This document shows, piece after piece, positions 12,506 to 25,295 of a DNA stretch of 64,000 nucleotides (position 1 is the stretch's first letter; each line of letters starts with the position of its first letter). The translations under genes and the position numbers were made by a program. The notes under the pieces were generated by a model. It saw only the letters and a list, made by a program, of their open reading frames with translations, had not been told where the DNA came from and did not search any database. The DNA lies in assembly GCF_020085105.1 (NCBI RefSeq), contig NC_058052.1, positions 24,418,233 to 24,482,232 on the forward strand, given 5' to 3'. The DNA is from Siniperca chuatsi. Taxonomy: Eukaryota > Chordata > Actinopteri > Centrarchiformes > Sinipercidae.

Positions 12506-15500
12506 TACTCCCCCTATCTTCATTCACTCCTATTGTCCACACCCAAAAAACCCTCCCAATCCAAAGGAATGGGATTATAACAAAGTGCTGCACGAGCCAT
12601 AAGACCTGCTCTCTGTTTTTCATTATCTATAGACAAGGGATTCATAAAAGAGTGAAGAGATTTTAAGGTTAAAGGACAATGTCGGCTTTTGTTTTTGTTC
12701 AAGCCTACAGTGTGTATCACACCATATGCATATTTTGAAAATGTCTGTGCTGTGCGCTGTGCTCAAATTTATTTTTGTCAAAGATTCATTCTTGAACAGG
12801 TCAGAAGTCCCACACCCTATAATCAGCATTTGAACACACCAGAGAAGTGTAGACGTGTGTTAAAAAATTTGACAAAAACTGATTCTTGCAAGCCAATTTT
12901 TATTCATAGTTCAGTCCAAATACTAGAACGCACATATACTTTACTACCAAACCATACCATATGACTTGAAAATTGCTTGTGGTTGGTGATCCATCAGAGC
13001 AACTACACTCCCAGACCTAAATCATGTACTCAACATTACATTAATGTTACATTTGCTTTTTTCCACAACATTAGCGTCATGGATCATTTGTAACAAGAGG
13101 TGCTTTCACATGTTGGTGAGAAGCTTAGACATTTTCTCCTCATTCGTAGCCATTTGTCTTCCAGGTTAGTTTTTCTGACAAAAAAGAACTTGAATGCACT
13201 GGTGCATCCTTGATCCAGATATTGTAGCTTCATGTCTCTGTGTTTAGGCACAGACATGACCTGCAGACATTTTAATTCAATATCCAATCAATAATAAAAA
13301 ATATCAATTATAAAGTAAATTTGACAAAAATTAGCCAAGCATGTAGACACTATGATAAATGAACTCAAGAAAGTCTCAAGGCAAGGCATAAAAAAGGCAA
13401 GAAAATCTTGTATGTTATGCAAAATTCCCCCACTCAATCCTCCATACATAGGTACCTGATTTACCTAGTCTTCAGAAAATGTTATACTGTGTTGAGACAA
13501 CAGAAGTTCACTCTTTAGCAGATACAGATACAAAAATGTGTACATTCTGTCACAACACACTATTATATTAAAGCAATTTTTTTTTTCATTAGCTCAACAG
13601 ACAAAAAGACAGTTGATGGTCTTGAGAGAGAAACTATTCTGTGAAGCAGGGCGATGCTGAAAAATAAGCCTGCTTGCTGCTTGGTCAAATAAATTAAGTG
13701 TAGCGACAAATAAAACAGAGCAACCAGAGCGAGGAGAAGCACCAAGGCCAAAAGGCAACATTCACTTAACATACAAAAGCCTTACGACAAGTTCACCTAG
13801 CTGCTATTTCTGGCAAAGCGGCTCACAACAAAGGCGGAAGGATTGGATTTCAGCACAGAGGCCCTGTATCTCTGGGCTAGTGGCTCTGGGCTAAAGGCTA
13901 ATCGGACACAGGAGACGATCAGTCAGGCATGATGAGAAGGTAGACAGAAAAAAAAATAAAAAGTGAGACAGAGAGAAACAAGAGTTGGAGGAGGGGATTT
14001 CTGGTGCACACGGGCACTAGCAGTTACACACACACACACACACACCCAGAGGGATAAAACTTTAGTCAGTGTCCGGGGGCAGCAGTCGTATTTGATGCAT
14101 GATTAACAAATTAATCTGCAGTCCTACTCAATATGGATTAATAAGCTATAAATAGCTCTCATTAATCTTCCATAGAAATAATGACATTAGCATCATTAAC
14201 AGGATCTGGATAGTTAGTTTCGCAGATCAGCAACAAAGCATTGTCAAGTTGAGTGGTTAAAGTCTGTTGAAAGTAAAGACTGTCAGGGAGAGCAAAGCAC
14301 TAGCTACCATTGTTAGAAGTTCCTTTTCCTGATCAACCAAACCAAATGTCAACCAAATTATTCAAAACGGAGAAAATGTCAGCTAGTGAAGTTCAGTCCA
14401 TAAAGGCTGGTTCAATGTCAATTTTAATGACGTTTCAAGGATCATTTCAAACCAGCCGACAAACTAATCTGTTTAATGTCTGGTATAAAAAATGATACAA
14501 GCATCATTTGCTTTAACAAGCTATTTCTAGCCAGTTACGGTTTGTGTGTGTGTTCTTTGTGCAGACTAATTTGAGTGTTTTACCTTGAGACAAGAGTTTT
14601 GGAAAATTAGGACATTTATTCAGGTCCTCACTTCTCAAAAGGGATGTTTGAGGTTTGAGATTCGGTTTTAGGTTTCTGATTAGAATTAGGTTTTGGGTCC
14701 ATATAACACTCACCAGATTCATTACAAGATAGGGTTGACAAAATCCTGAAAGTTTTGTGTGCATCACAAGGTTTGTGTTCGGGTAATAATAACATTCTCC
14801 TAATGATATATGGGTTTAGGTATGATGGCCAGCCCACTGGGTGTAGACCCTTTTCTAACAAACGTTTACATGTGAGTTAATCCAGACCTCTTGAGCATGA
14901 CGGGATGGACATCTGGCTATGTGAAATCTTTACATGTCACCTCCTAGGATTTAAAAAACCTTTAAAAACTCAACACATCACTCATTGTCACCAAATTTAC
15001 TTACTTAGTTACATTTTACAGATAAATGGTTTTCAGTGGACAGCAAAAGATTGTTCAGGTGGAGCAAGTAATTGCAGCAATAGTTCTTTAAATGCAGAAT
15101 GTAGCCGACATAATAAGTATCCAGTCCCAAGGACCACGTCTTGACAAAATGGACCCAGTAATGCAAAGCACATCACTGAGATAGAAGCAGTAAGGAGGAG
15201 AAGGAGGGAAGACATGACAGAGAGAAAGATAAGTGAAACAGAGGACCACTTAAACACAGATGTCACTGTAATGTACAGTATATGGACATGACAAGTACAT
15301 GAGAAACACATTCTTCCACACCCGAGCGCACACACTTTCACTTTCTGCACTCATGTTTCCAGTTAACATCACTCTCTCTCAGACACACACACACACACAC
15401 ACACTGTTGTTCCAGCTATGCTGAACACAGCCAGTCGAACTATAACATAAGGAAAAACACACACACGCATACCACTGAAACACAAAGAAGGCACAGCATC

Positions 15501-15702
15501 CATTTCCTCTAAATTACAGGGTAATGCACTCTAGGATATTAACATTAATATGTGTGTGTATGTATACTTCTTCAAAAGCCAGAAACCAGAAGTTAGATCA
15601 TTTTGAGACAATATCTGTTTTTTTGAAACGCACTGCAGGGAACATTTTGGATTGTTTGTCCTTGAATTCTTCTCTAAGAACTTCTCAGACACGATGCAGG
15701 AA

Positions 15703-15703
<1 letters not shown>

Positions 15704-15750
<47 letters not shown>
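15704..15750. repeat. (TG)n microsatellite
   Basis: About 23 uninterrupted TG units. Two more long GT arrays follow within 280 bp. Confidence 0.97.
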
Positions 15751-15751
<1 letters not shown>

Positions 15752-15920
15752 AGGTAAACAAGTGGAAGAGACACAATAAAGATGCCAGAACATAAAAGTG
15801 AATGAAAAGACAGTCACTTACCTTTCTAGTAAAACTGCAACAACAGTATCAGCCTTTGACCAGAGAAAGAGTATGTTCTGCCTTGTGCAGACTGGGTCTG
15901 AGGTATTCATGGACCATTGC

Positions 15921-15921
<1 letters not shown>

Positions 15922-15959
<38 letters not shown>

Positions 15960-15982
15960 ACTATATTTTTTAATGAATGTAA

Positions 15983-16027
<45 letters not shown>
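15922..16027. repeat. twin (GT)n microsatellites
   Basis: Two arrays, 15922-15958 and 15984-16027, are separated by a 25-base AT-rich spacer. They probably arose from one array by interruption. Confidence 0.95.
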
Positions 16028-16035
<8 letters not shown>

Positions 16036-18992
16036 GTCTGATGTTAATAGGTCTCATTATGAACAACCCCTAATCAGTAAAAATAGCAATGTAGGTCAGT
16101 GTTTAGTCTGCACACACATGCATGTATAACACACACACACACACACGTTCTTCATGTTTCACATGATCATTAAATTTCAAGGCACATATGTGTGATTACA
16201 TGGTGCTGGGGTCTCTGAGGCCACTTAAGCCTCATGGTCATAGAGGGCCTCCACACACACACACACACACACACACACGTACACCCACACTTGGAGTGAG
16301 GTCACTGGAGAAAGAGTGACAGCTTCAGGAAATGAAACACACCTCAGATTACAGTTAAACAACATTAACTAACATTTAAAACATGTGGCTTCACATGACT
16401 CGCTCTCTCCATCAGAGCCGTGGGTTTCTTGACTGAAACCTTTCCTTCTTCTGTCGGTCGCCTTAAACAAAAACAGCAGAGTGTGAAAATGTCACTTGGA
16501 GAACACCCAGGACTTTCTCTCCAGGTTTCTATATTCTCATCATACCGTTCTCATTGTACCAATCTTGTAGTTTCTCCTCGCCTTCACATTCTTCCTGTTG
16601 TTGTCTGCACACACTCAGCATAGCAGGAGATATCAAGGCTTATTTTCCTTCCTTCAAAAGAAGCCATATGCTGCTATTTAATATTAAAATCAAGTTTCAA
16701 ATCTAAGTAAACCATCATAGCAAACACACAGGTTTCTGTTGAGGGTTTTCACATAAATACATGCATCAAGTTACGCTTTGCTTGCTGTCAATCACCCAAC
16801 ATCACAAGAGGAGTTTTCCACCAGGAAATAATCTTTACAAATACTATGTTGGCTCACAAACTTTATTGTTACATCCATGCAGTGCTAAAAGGTGTCTTTA
16901 TTCTAAAGCAGCAACTGCACAGCATACAGCCTTTATGAGTAAGCAGTGTTTATGGCTGGTTTACTGTGATGAATGACTATTAAGCATGTGGTTATGTTAC
17001 TATGTCTCCTTATATAAAAACAACATAAAAATTCAAAAGTAAAGCCCTTATAAGTATGTTATAGCATATTTCAAATTACTGGTGGTATGGTGATGATATA
17101 ATGTCCGTGTGTTGTTATCAGCCCATTCATCTCAGTGTTCCCAGGTTTGATTTGTGGGAGTTAGAGGTGTATCGGCACACATTACTGTCTGCCACAGTGT
17201 CTTCTTTGATACTACTACTTACTACTTTGATACTGGGAGATGTGAAACTCAAAAAGACACCTATTCTTTTCTTAGGTGTGATCATTTTTGGTTTCTTTTA
17301 TTGACTAAATTTGACTTTCATTGAGTCTAAAAACTGTTGAAATCACTTTTCAAAAACCCAGAAATCAAAACATACTATGAGTTTCCTTGTCCTAAAGCTG
17401 AAGCATATGATCAAAAGCTGAGAAAAGTATCAGAGGACTGTTTTGATGAGAACCACTTTGAAATGAGTTGGCAAGACACCTCTCACCACATGTTCCTGTC
17501 AGCAGATATTGTCTTATAAGATATAAGTTTTTCACTAGCAGCTGTGCGGCTTAATTAAGTCACACATTACATCTCAAACAATGGGAGAGGATCAGCACCT
17601 GCCTGCCTCCACTCTGGGCTTGTAAGAAAGAACAAAATGAAAGACCTGAATCTGATTGTTTTTAAAGTAAGTGATGAGTATGGAAATAGAACTAATGGTA
17701 CACAGGTTGGAAAAAAATGAAAGGTTACTAGAGTACTAGAACAATTCAAACACTGCCTATTCATTCAAATAATGCTCCACCCAAAATAGTGTCTTGTGAG
17801 CACAAAACCCTCTGTAGAGCTGAAAGATGGCTATAAAAAGTTTATACCGTAGTCCTTCACTGAAAATGGAGACAGGGATCAGTTTTAAATTGCTGTGGTT
17901 ACAATGGATTCCAATAATGACAAGCTTTCATACAGCATGTCTGTATACTCAGTATGTTCTAAACAGTCATGTTTATTTTTGCCAGAATTTGGCTAAATAC
18001 GCTGCTTTTATCTCAGATTAAATGCACGACCCTGTAGCTCAGTCACTGATTGTACTGTAAATTAGACACAGACAGATGTAAATGGGCCATTCTGACTCTA
18101 AATGACACCAAGATTCTACTTTGAAACAAACAAAATAATTGCTGTCTTGACCACAAAACTCATCATAAATCATCACTGGAGTTACTGACTGACTTACGAA
18201 ACAATAACATTATAATTTTTTAAAACTATAATAATAATAAACATTGCCAGAAAATCATCAGATAACAGCTTACTTACTAAATGGATTTAAAGAGTTTTGA
18301 AATGAAGCCCTTCAACTGTGGTGGAAGATTTCCAACAGACTCTGGGCTAAAATCCAACATGTTTGTCTTTTTTTGCCCTTAATTTGTGCACGCATATTTA
18401 TATTCTAGTAAGTGAGAGCAGGCACGTGCAGCTTGGATTGGCTTACAATCTCATTATTTTGAGAGAAAAATTGAGATGAAAACTTACACATGTACCTTAC
18501 ACTCTCTCTCTCTCAGACATCAATATGAACGCTTCCTACACCTGACTGGACTGGTTGCTACATTTCTAACTGAATGTACCTGCATATTATATTCCCTTAT
18601 ATGTCTTGTTCAAGAACTCCTTGACAGTCACTTGTGGGGGAGCAGAGAACATTTAGTATTTATTTCACATGGATGTCGCCTACTACACCAGGGTGAGAAT
18701 AAACCACCAGGTGATCTGTATGTAAAACTGTGAATTACCATAAGCAAAGTAGGAGAATATGAGAATCTGAAACCTTGAAATGTTTAAGCCTTTGAGAGTA
18801 AACAGCAACCTTTCCTGAGACAAATCAGGCTTGTGTTTTTTCAACATGTAAATTCTCACTTTAAGTCTGCTGCAGCAAAGCAAGTTTATCAGCGTAAACT
18901 GTGAAGGATGAGGCTGAACACGACTACAACAAACAACATGGTCAATTAGAAGAGACATGAAAATCATGAAGGAGGGAAGAAGCAAAATGTTG

Positions 18993-18994
<2 letters not shown>

Positions 18995-19046
<52 letters not shown>
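18995..19046. repeat. (GT)26 microsatellite
   Basis: Fifty-two bases of pure GT. A (CA)n array of opposite sense lies at 19171-19199, so the two could pair as a loose stem in single-stranded DNA or RNA. Confidence 0.97.
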
Positions 19047-19048
<2 letters not shown>

Positions 19049-19168
19049 GCATGAGGGGACGGACTATGAGAAGAGGAGAGGATTATCGACACACAGCTAA
19101 TCTCTTTATTCCACTCAAATCTACATTGCCTCAAAAAAAAAAAACACTTCCTAGCACAATTAGAGTGC

Positions 19169-19199
<31 letters not shown>

Positions 19200-20622
19200 A
19201 GTAGACATGATGATGGCTACTTATACACACAAGTAGACCACACGGGCAAAGAAACAAACACACACATACATGCCTTAATATAGGTGGACCTTCCATAAGA
19301 CATAGTTCGGCTGCTCTGCTCTGATGAGAATCGGTCGCCAAGTATGGCTTCTTCCCCTTGCTGTTCGCGCTCCTGTTGTATCAAGTTTGCTGCTGTGTTA
19401 TTTTGTGCTAAAGACACAAATCCGTCTGCTTGACCAGAGACAGTGTAAGCAGCATTTTCATTTACCTGTATGGTTAAGGCTGTTCACTGTCATGGTTAAA
19501 ATAAACCAACACTAACTGTTTGATAGATCAGATATGAACTGTGTTCTCGGTTATCAATAGCATATGTTTTACTGACCCAACCCAAAGGTGCGTTCTGGTT
19601 GAAGCGACAATTTTCCTCGCCTGTACAACTGTAGAGATGTTAGCTGTTGCTAGCTACTTTCAACATCTAAGCCTCAGTTTGAGCCACCCAGAGTAAATAT
19701 GCATCTATTCGCTACCATTCATTTACATTAAAATGGTACTCCAGGGATTTAGTGTTGCACCTCTATAAAGTTGGGGGACTTACAAAAGACAGATTTTAAG
19801 AAATGGAGGTGAATTGATCTTTAGTGCCTGGAATGGGTCGGTATTTCCCATGATGCAGCTCGACAGCATTTTTCATTTCCTGATGACGTCAGGGTTATTT
19901 TCCCAGAAAGCTTAGAAATCTCCCTCCAGAGTCAAAGACGACATTTTGCAACTCCACAGGCTGAGTAGCTCCTCATGACAAATAAACTGAACTTCATGTG
20001 CCCGTTTAGCTTTATATGCTAAAAATAAATAAGTCTTACGTTGTGTTAATCATGCTAATTCTGCCATTGCTAATTATACAAGCCAGTAATTATTCGCCAC
20101 AACCACAAGAGACTGCTTGTCAGGAAAACATAAACATAGGTTATTTTAAGTGTTTGAACAAAGAACTAATACAGTCATTTTTCTAGGTAAGACATTAAGT
20201 TTGCTATTGCGCTGGCTTTACTTTCACAAACTTATAAATGTGTGTCATTTTGAAACTGCTTCATTTGTATTCATTTTCTTGCCACTTTGTCTTCTTCTAA
20301 CTGAGTGAAGGGCATTTACCACGCATTTGAAAACCTTCAGTGAGAAGACTCATTAGGCTTTGTTCACTGAAAAGTGCAAATAGTTTTTGTTTTCTTGCCA
20401 GGAGTGTGTAATGCGAGGTAGAGAAGGGCAGGGTTTCCTGCAGCGCTGTCATTGCGCCGAGCCTTGGCAGGGTGGTGGTAAATCACAGTGAATGTGGGGG
20501 GTTGTGACATATTTTGCAAAGTCAGCCGCTCAACCTTGATGAAATTATGTTTTCTATGTTAGAATGATTTTGTCATGAAAAAAATGCATTCGCCTAAATG
20601 TTCTGTGTGTGCGTAGCTTAGC

Positions 20623-20624
<2 letters not shown>

Positions 20625-20668
<44 letters not shown>
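20625..20668. repeat. (AC)22 microsatellite
   Basis: Forty-four bases of uninterrupted AC. Confidence 0.97.
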
Positions 20669-20669
<1 letters not shown>

Positions 20670-22846
20670 ACAAGCCCTCAGCTCAGTCTCTGCCTGCCTG
20701 GGGCCTCCAAATCACTAAAACTGTCCCTGTGCTTCGACACCTGAGACGTAATGCCAATCCTGTTTATGTGAATGAGATTAGAGATATACTGGGTCACAGC
20801 ACCAGAGATTAGACTTATTGCATTGGTTTTATTAAATTAAAAAATATACACCATATGCATAGACATACATAAACCATCTCACCCACACTCAGCAGATACA
20901 ATAAAAACAATCTTCTTTTGCTGTCTTCTCTCTCTCTCTCAGAAAGTCCAGATTATGTATCACGACTCACTCTGATAATTAAGATGTGTAATTATCAGCC
21001 TCCAGTCGTACTGTCTAATCTGACACTTCACATCACAGCACATGTACTTGTACACATTCACACTCATGAACACAAACTCTTCTTTTTTATGCATTTCAAC
21101 ACCCCCCACACTCTCTTTCCCTCACACACAAACGCACACACATTTATCGCACATGTATCTTTATGAAGATCTTTCAATAACTCTACATGCATTCTCTAAA
21201 CACCTACCTGAGACCAATACTGAACCCAAATCTAAGTAGCTGGAAATTGTATTTAGTATTATTTTCAAACATGTGATCAACAGAATTTAAGTTGCACACA
21301 TCATTTTCTTATCACACATTCAATTTCCCTTTATCACACCATTATTACGTTGTTAATTGTTCTTTGTCCCAACACCACTTATGATTATGATTAACTGATT
21401 TTAATTAAAATCCATTTGTTATTCAGCAACATGAGTAATTGAAACCCTGTTTGTGCCAGTATGTGTTACATGTCACCACATAAAATGCACAGCAGAAGAA
21501 ATGAAATAATTATTCTGAGTGCATTCAGACTCTCCAGCTATACCTATTCAAATTCCTCATGTTTTGGGGGGGGGGTTTGCATTTTGTTGCATCATGGCCC
21601 AGCATGCATCAAGAAACTGAAAGAATGATAACCAGTGCAACTAACTGTGCTTCATACTAGTCAGTGGAGCAATGAAAATAGAACAGAAGCCAATCCACCC
21701 TTTACATAGGCTCCTCTCTTAATGTAAAGCAAACACATTTTAAAAAATGAAACCAACAAGAACAAAAGTATATTCCAAACAGCAGACACCCCTCCTCTGG
21801 GAAATGTTTACTGTCACATTTTCCGTCGCTGTGTCCAAATTTGGTCATTCTTCTATATTCTTAAATATATCCTACATAAAATTTTGCCATAATCAGCAAA
21901 CATCTAAACTTTCAAATCTCTGCAGCAGCAGGATCCTTTTCCATCCTCATGCTGTCCCCTCCTGGAAAAAGTCGGTCATTACAATCCGTGGATCTGATGC
22001 TCAGAGTAAATCTGTGCTCGCTGTAGGGTTTCAAAAATAAAGGTTTTCAAGATGATGTGAGTTTTTCTTCATGTTTCTCACACTTTCTTTCTCTTGTGTA
22101 TGTATTAGTTAGTAATTAGTTTGAATAAGCACAAAAGTCTTTTTGTAAAATCACTATATAAACACATTCAATACTGAAATATTAAAACTATATTTTAACT
22201 CAGGACAGGACAGAGCCTCATCGTCCTTTATTTGTGGATACAGTATTAAGAAGCACATTTGCAATTAATAAAAATACCTCAAACTAATCTCCACATGTTG
22301 AACCTGGAACCTTCTGTCCCCTGATGATCTGAGGCCCAAGGACAGTTTCCTGCCGTGCCCGTTTGGTAATCCAGCCTTGATAAAAGTAGGTCTATTAAAA
22401 CAAGAGTTTGGAGAGAACATGGACATTGCAGCTGTCTCTACTGAAAGCAGGGACAGTGTTGTAGTTACGTTTTAAAGAAAACAGAAAGGTCGGAGAACCA
22501 CCGCATGGCCTTCTGGCAACAGGCTTCCCTGCTTTCTGTGTGTGTCTCCCGGCAGGAGAGCTGAGATGAAGGTAATCAGGGAAAATTCTGCTCACCTGGT
22601 GTGACTGGCTGCTACATAAGGCAGATAAGTCTCTATCTCTGCATCATACAACACTCTCACAGTCCACTAATGTTGTAATTAGCTTACATTATGTTCACTT
22701 TAGTTCAATGTTTCTTATCTATTTTGGTTAAAAACTAATTATTTTTAATAACAAATCATGTATGGGCTCCTGTTCAACATCTGTGTAAAATGGAGGCTCT
22801 AGAAAGAAGCCCTTATGTCTTGATTGTAAGGAGCTAACATCAAAAC

Positions 22847-23406
22847 CAGTGTTGGAAAGTAACTAAGTAAATTTACTCAAGTGCTGTACTTAAGTACAAT
22901 TTTGAAATGCTTGTACTTTACTTGAGTATTTCCATTTTTTGCTACTTTATACTTATACTCCACTACATTTCAGATGGAAATATTGTACTTTTTTACTCAA
23001 CTACATTTATTTGATAAATTGAGTTACTAGTTACTTTGCAGATTTAGATTATTAATACAAAATATAAGTCAATTAATACATTATGATGTATTATTATGGA
23101 TTAAGCTACCCAGGTGTATATGAAGTAATTATAATTAGCTTCACCTTTACCAGCGGCAACATTAAAATGATGAACACATTAATGCATCACTAATTGGAAT
23201 CCAGTAATATAATATATATGATTCTGAAATGGGCCATTCTGCATGATGAGTACTTTTACTTTTGGTACTTAGAGTATATTTTGATACCAATACTTTTGTA
23301 CTTTTACTTAAGTAAGATTTTTAATGCATTACTTTTACTCCTAACAGAAAATAGTATTGCTACTTTTACTTACTTTTGAAAGATCTAAATATTTCTTCCA
23401 CCACTG
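22847..23406. mobile_element. hAT-type MITE (non-autonomous DNA transposon)
   Basis: The 560-bp element starts cagtgttggaaag and ends cttccaccactg, so its ends are short terminal inverted repeats (CAGTGNTGGAA). Internally it is full of 'acttttactt/aagtaagta' words. The flanks are an 8-bp duplication with one mismatch: atcaaaac (22839-22846) against accaaaac (23407-23414). An 8-bp target duplication and CAGTG ends are typical of hAT transposons. There is no transposase frame. I remember this family as very common in percomorphs. Confidence 0.85.
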
Positions 23407-25061
23407 ACCAAAACACATTGTAGCTGCATTGACAATATCTCAGCACAACTCCACATCATTTGTGTTTGACCTGAGTGGACCTGAAACGTAAGAGTAAGCC
23501 TTTTAGGGTGAATTTTATCTCTGAGAGTCAAAATTCAGAATTAATCTATAAATTGTGTGTGGCTCTTGGTGGCCTGAGGCTCCAGGTCACGTGGTTTGAA
23601 AATCCACAACTGGCTGTGGACTTAACTAAACTTTTTCAATGAGATGTACCTTTCTGTTTATTTCTCTCTGTCTGTCCGCCTGTTGTCTGGCTCATGACCT
23701 CTAACTGTGCAGAGTTCGGCCAATGCTGGTCATCACTCATGATGTCACAGCTCCTGGAAGTTCAAAGGTCACACTCTGACCTCACAGGAAACCTGGAAGA
23801 CAGACACTCGCTCTGTCTGCCACACACAAACTGCTCAATTGGAGGGCAATCGGAGGTGATCAGACATTACCATTGAGCTTGTCTGAGACCTGGAGGCAGA
23901 AACACACACACAGCCGAGTGTGTGAACCTAGGTATCAGGCCCAAAAATAGATTTCAATAGACTGAAGCTGTGTTACTCTTCCCTCAATTAAATCTGATTT
24001 TGTCTGTTATCTTTAATTTTGCTGCATTTTCTAACTCTTACCTAAAATATGAAAATATTTCATATGGTGAGAATGTTTCAGCAACGCTTCAGTGATGAAT
24101 TTTTAAAAATCATCGGACTTATGAGTGTGTGTGTGTGTGTGTTAGGGTTATGGTGATTTTTTTATTTAATAACAGTATGCTTCCACTATTTCTACTATCA
24201 TCAATCAATAAATTATTACACATAAAATGTCAAACACAGGATAACATAAACAACTGGTGTAATTTTGTAATAACTTTAAATTTGTGTTATGAACACATCC
24301 ATGCTCAAATCAAAGCTTTATATTGTGGGGGAAAAAAGGAAAAAAAACTACGTTGAATTTAATGACTTTTATTTTGTAGGCACTTTCAATTCACACAAAG
24401 AAAACAATGGTGGAAAAACTAAGGAATAAGTCACATCCTCTTCATTATCATTATGTTCATGTGTTTTTTGTACAGAAGAAAAGCAAGTATGCCAACACTG
24501 CCTTGCATTTCTTACAAGCTTCTAAAGTTCCTGGAAGGAAAAAGAAAATTAGCAAGCCATTTCACCTCAAACCCAGTTGAAGTGGAGTCCTGCCTTCTGA
24601 AAGGCAGCCATGTCACACAGCTGTGAAATCTATACCCAACCTCTCTGAGAGTCTGTAGGTATTTGTAAATGCACTACGATACATGTCAGAGTAGACAGCA
24701 TTCCTGTGTAACAGAGTGCAAACAATGGAAAAATAAGAGCAAATAAATAAACCTGTGTTGGGAAGCACCTTGCTGAAGTGTTACCCTGACTACTGACTAC
24801 CTTCTGGGATTTGTGAAGAGTTGCATTACTATCATCAATACTCTTGTTATTATCTTAAAGGTGCCATGTTGAAATCTAATTTAGTGGCTTGCTGAAGCAG
24901 TTCAGCAAAAACAGTTATGCAGATCAGACTGACTGGCGCATGTGGTGGAAATATTTTTGTAGACATGTGTTGTTAAGAATGATCTTTACTGTGATTTTAG
25001 GGTACTTTGTTGCTAGCCATGCCTGGAATTATAGTAAAGAACTCTCTTCCTGGTATATATA
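23407..25061. other. non-coding DNA just downstream of mtx2
   Basis: No open frame with homology or paired splice sites is seen. The part next to mtx2 may include its 3' end if a distal polyadenylation site is used. A TTTATT-type signal for the minus strand also occurs near 24.37 kb. Confidence 0.5.
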
Positions 25062-25067
25062 TTTATT
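25062..25067 (-). terminator. mtx2: candidate mtx2 polyadenylation signal
   Basis: AATAAA on the minus strand, about 230 bases after the mtx2 stop codon. It is the first canonical hexamer I find downstream. Use is inferred, since no transcript end was available. Confidence 0.4.
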
Positions 25068-25295
25068 TGCAGTGGACACGTCTTAATCCTTCAAAGAACT
25101 GGCTCCTCTGTACTCCTATCAGCAGCATGCAACAATGTACAAGTACGAAGCAAAAAGGAGAAGGAAAGGAAGAATCACAAAGGGACAGGTATGTGAATAG
25201 AAGTTTTTAGCTTCTCAGTGCTACAGTGAGGGAATGAGAGAAGGAAGGACAGAATGTACAAGGTAAGATTATACAGAGAGGTTATTTTCAGTCCT

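Larger units (their letters stand above)
12505..22846. other. non-coding stretch with many microsatellites
   Basis: No credible gene is visible. Dinucleotide repeats occur at 15704-15750, 15922-15958, 15984-16027, 16252-16278, 18995-19046, 19171-19199 and 20625-20668. The rest is unique-looking AT-rich DNA in which I see neither coding bias nor paired splice sites. Any enhancer content would need alignment with other fish. Confidence 0.6.

Noticed and set aside
18020-18065. A tRNA-like 'ctgtagctcagtcac' start.
   Set aside because: No matching acceptor stem, T-arm or anticodon stem follows.
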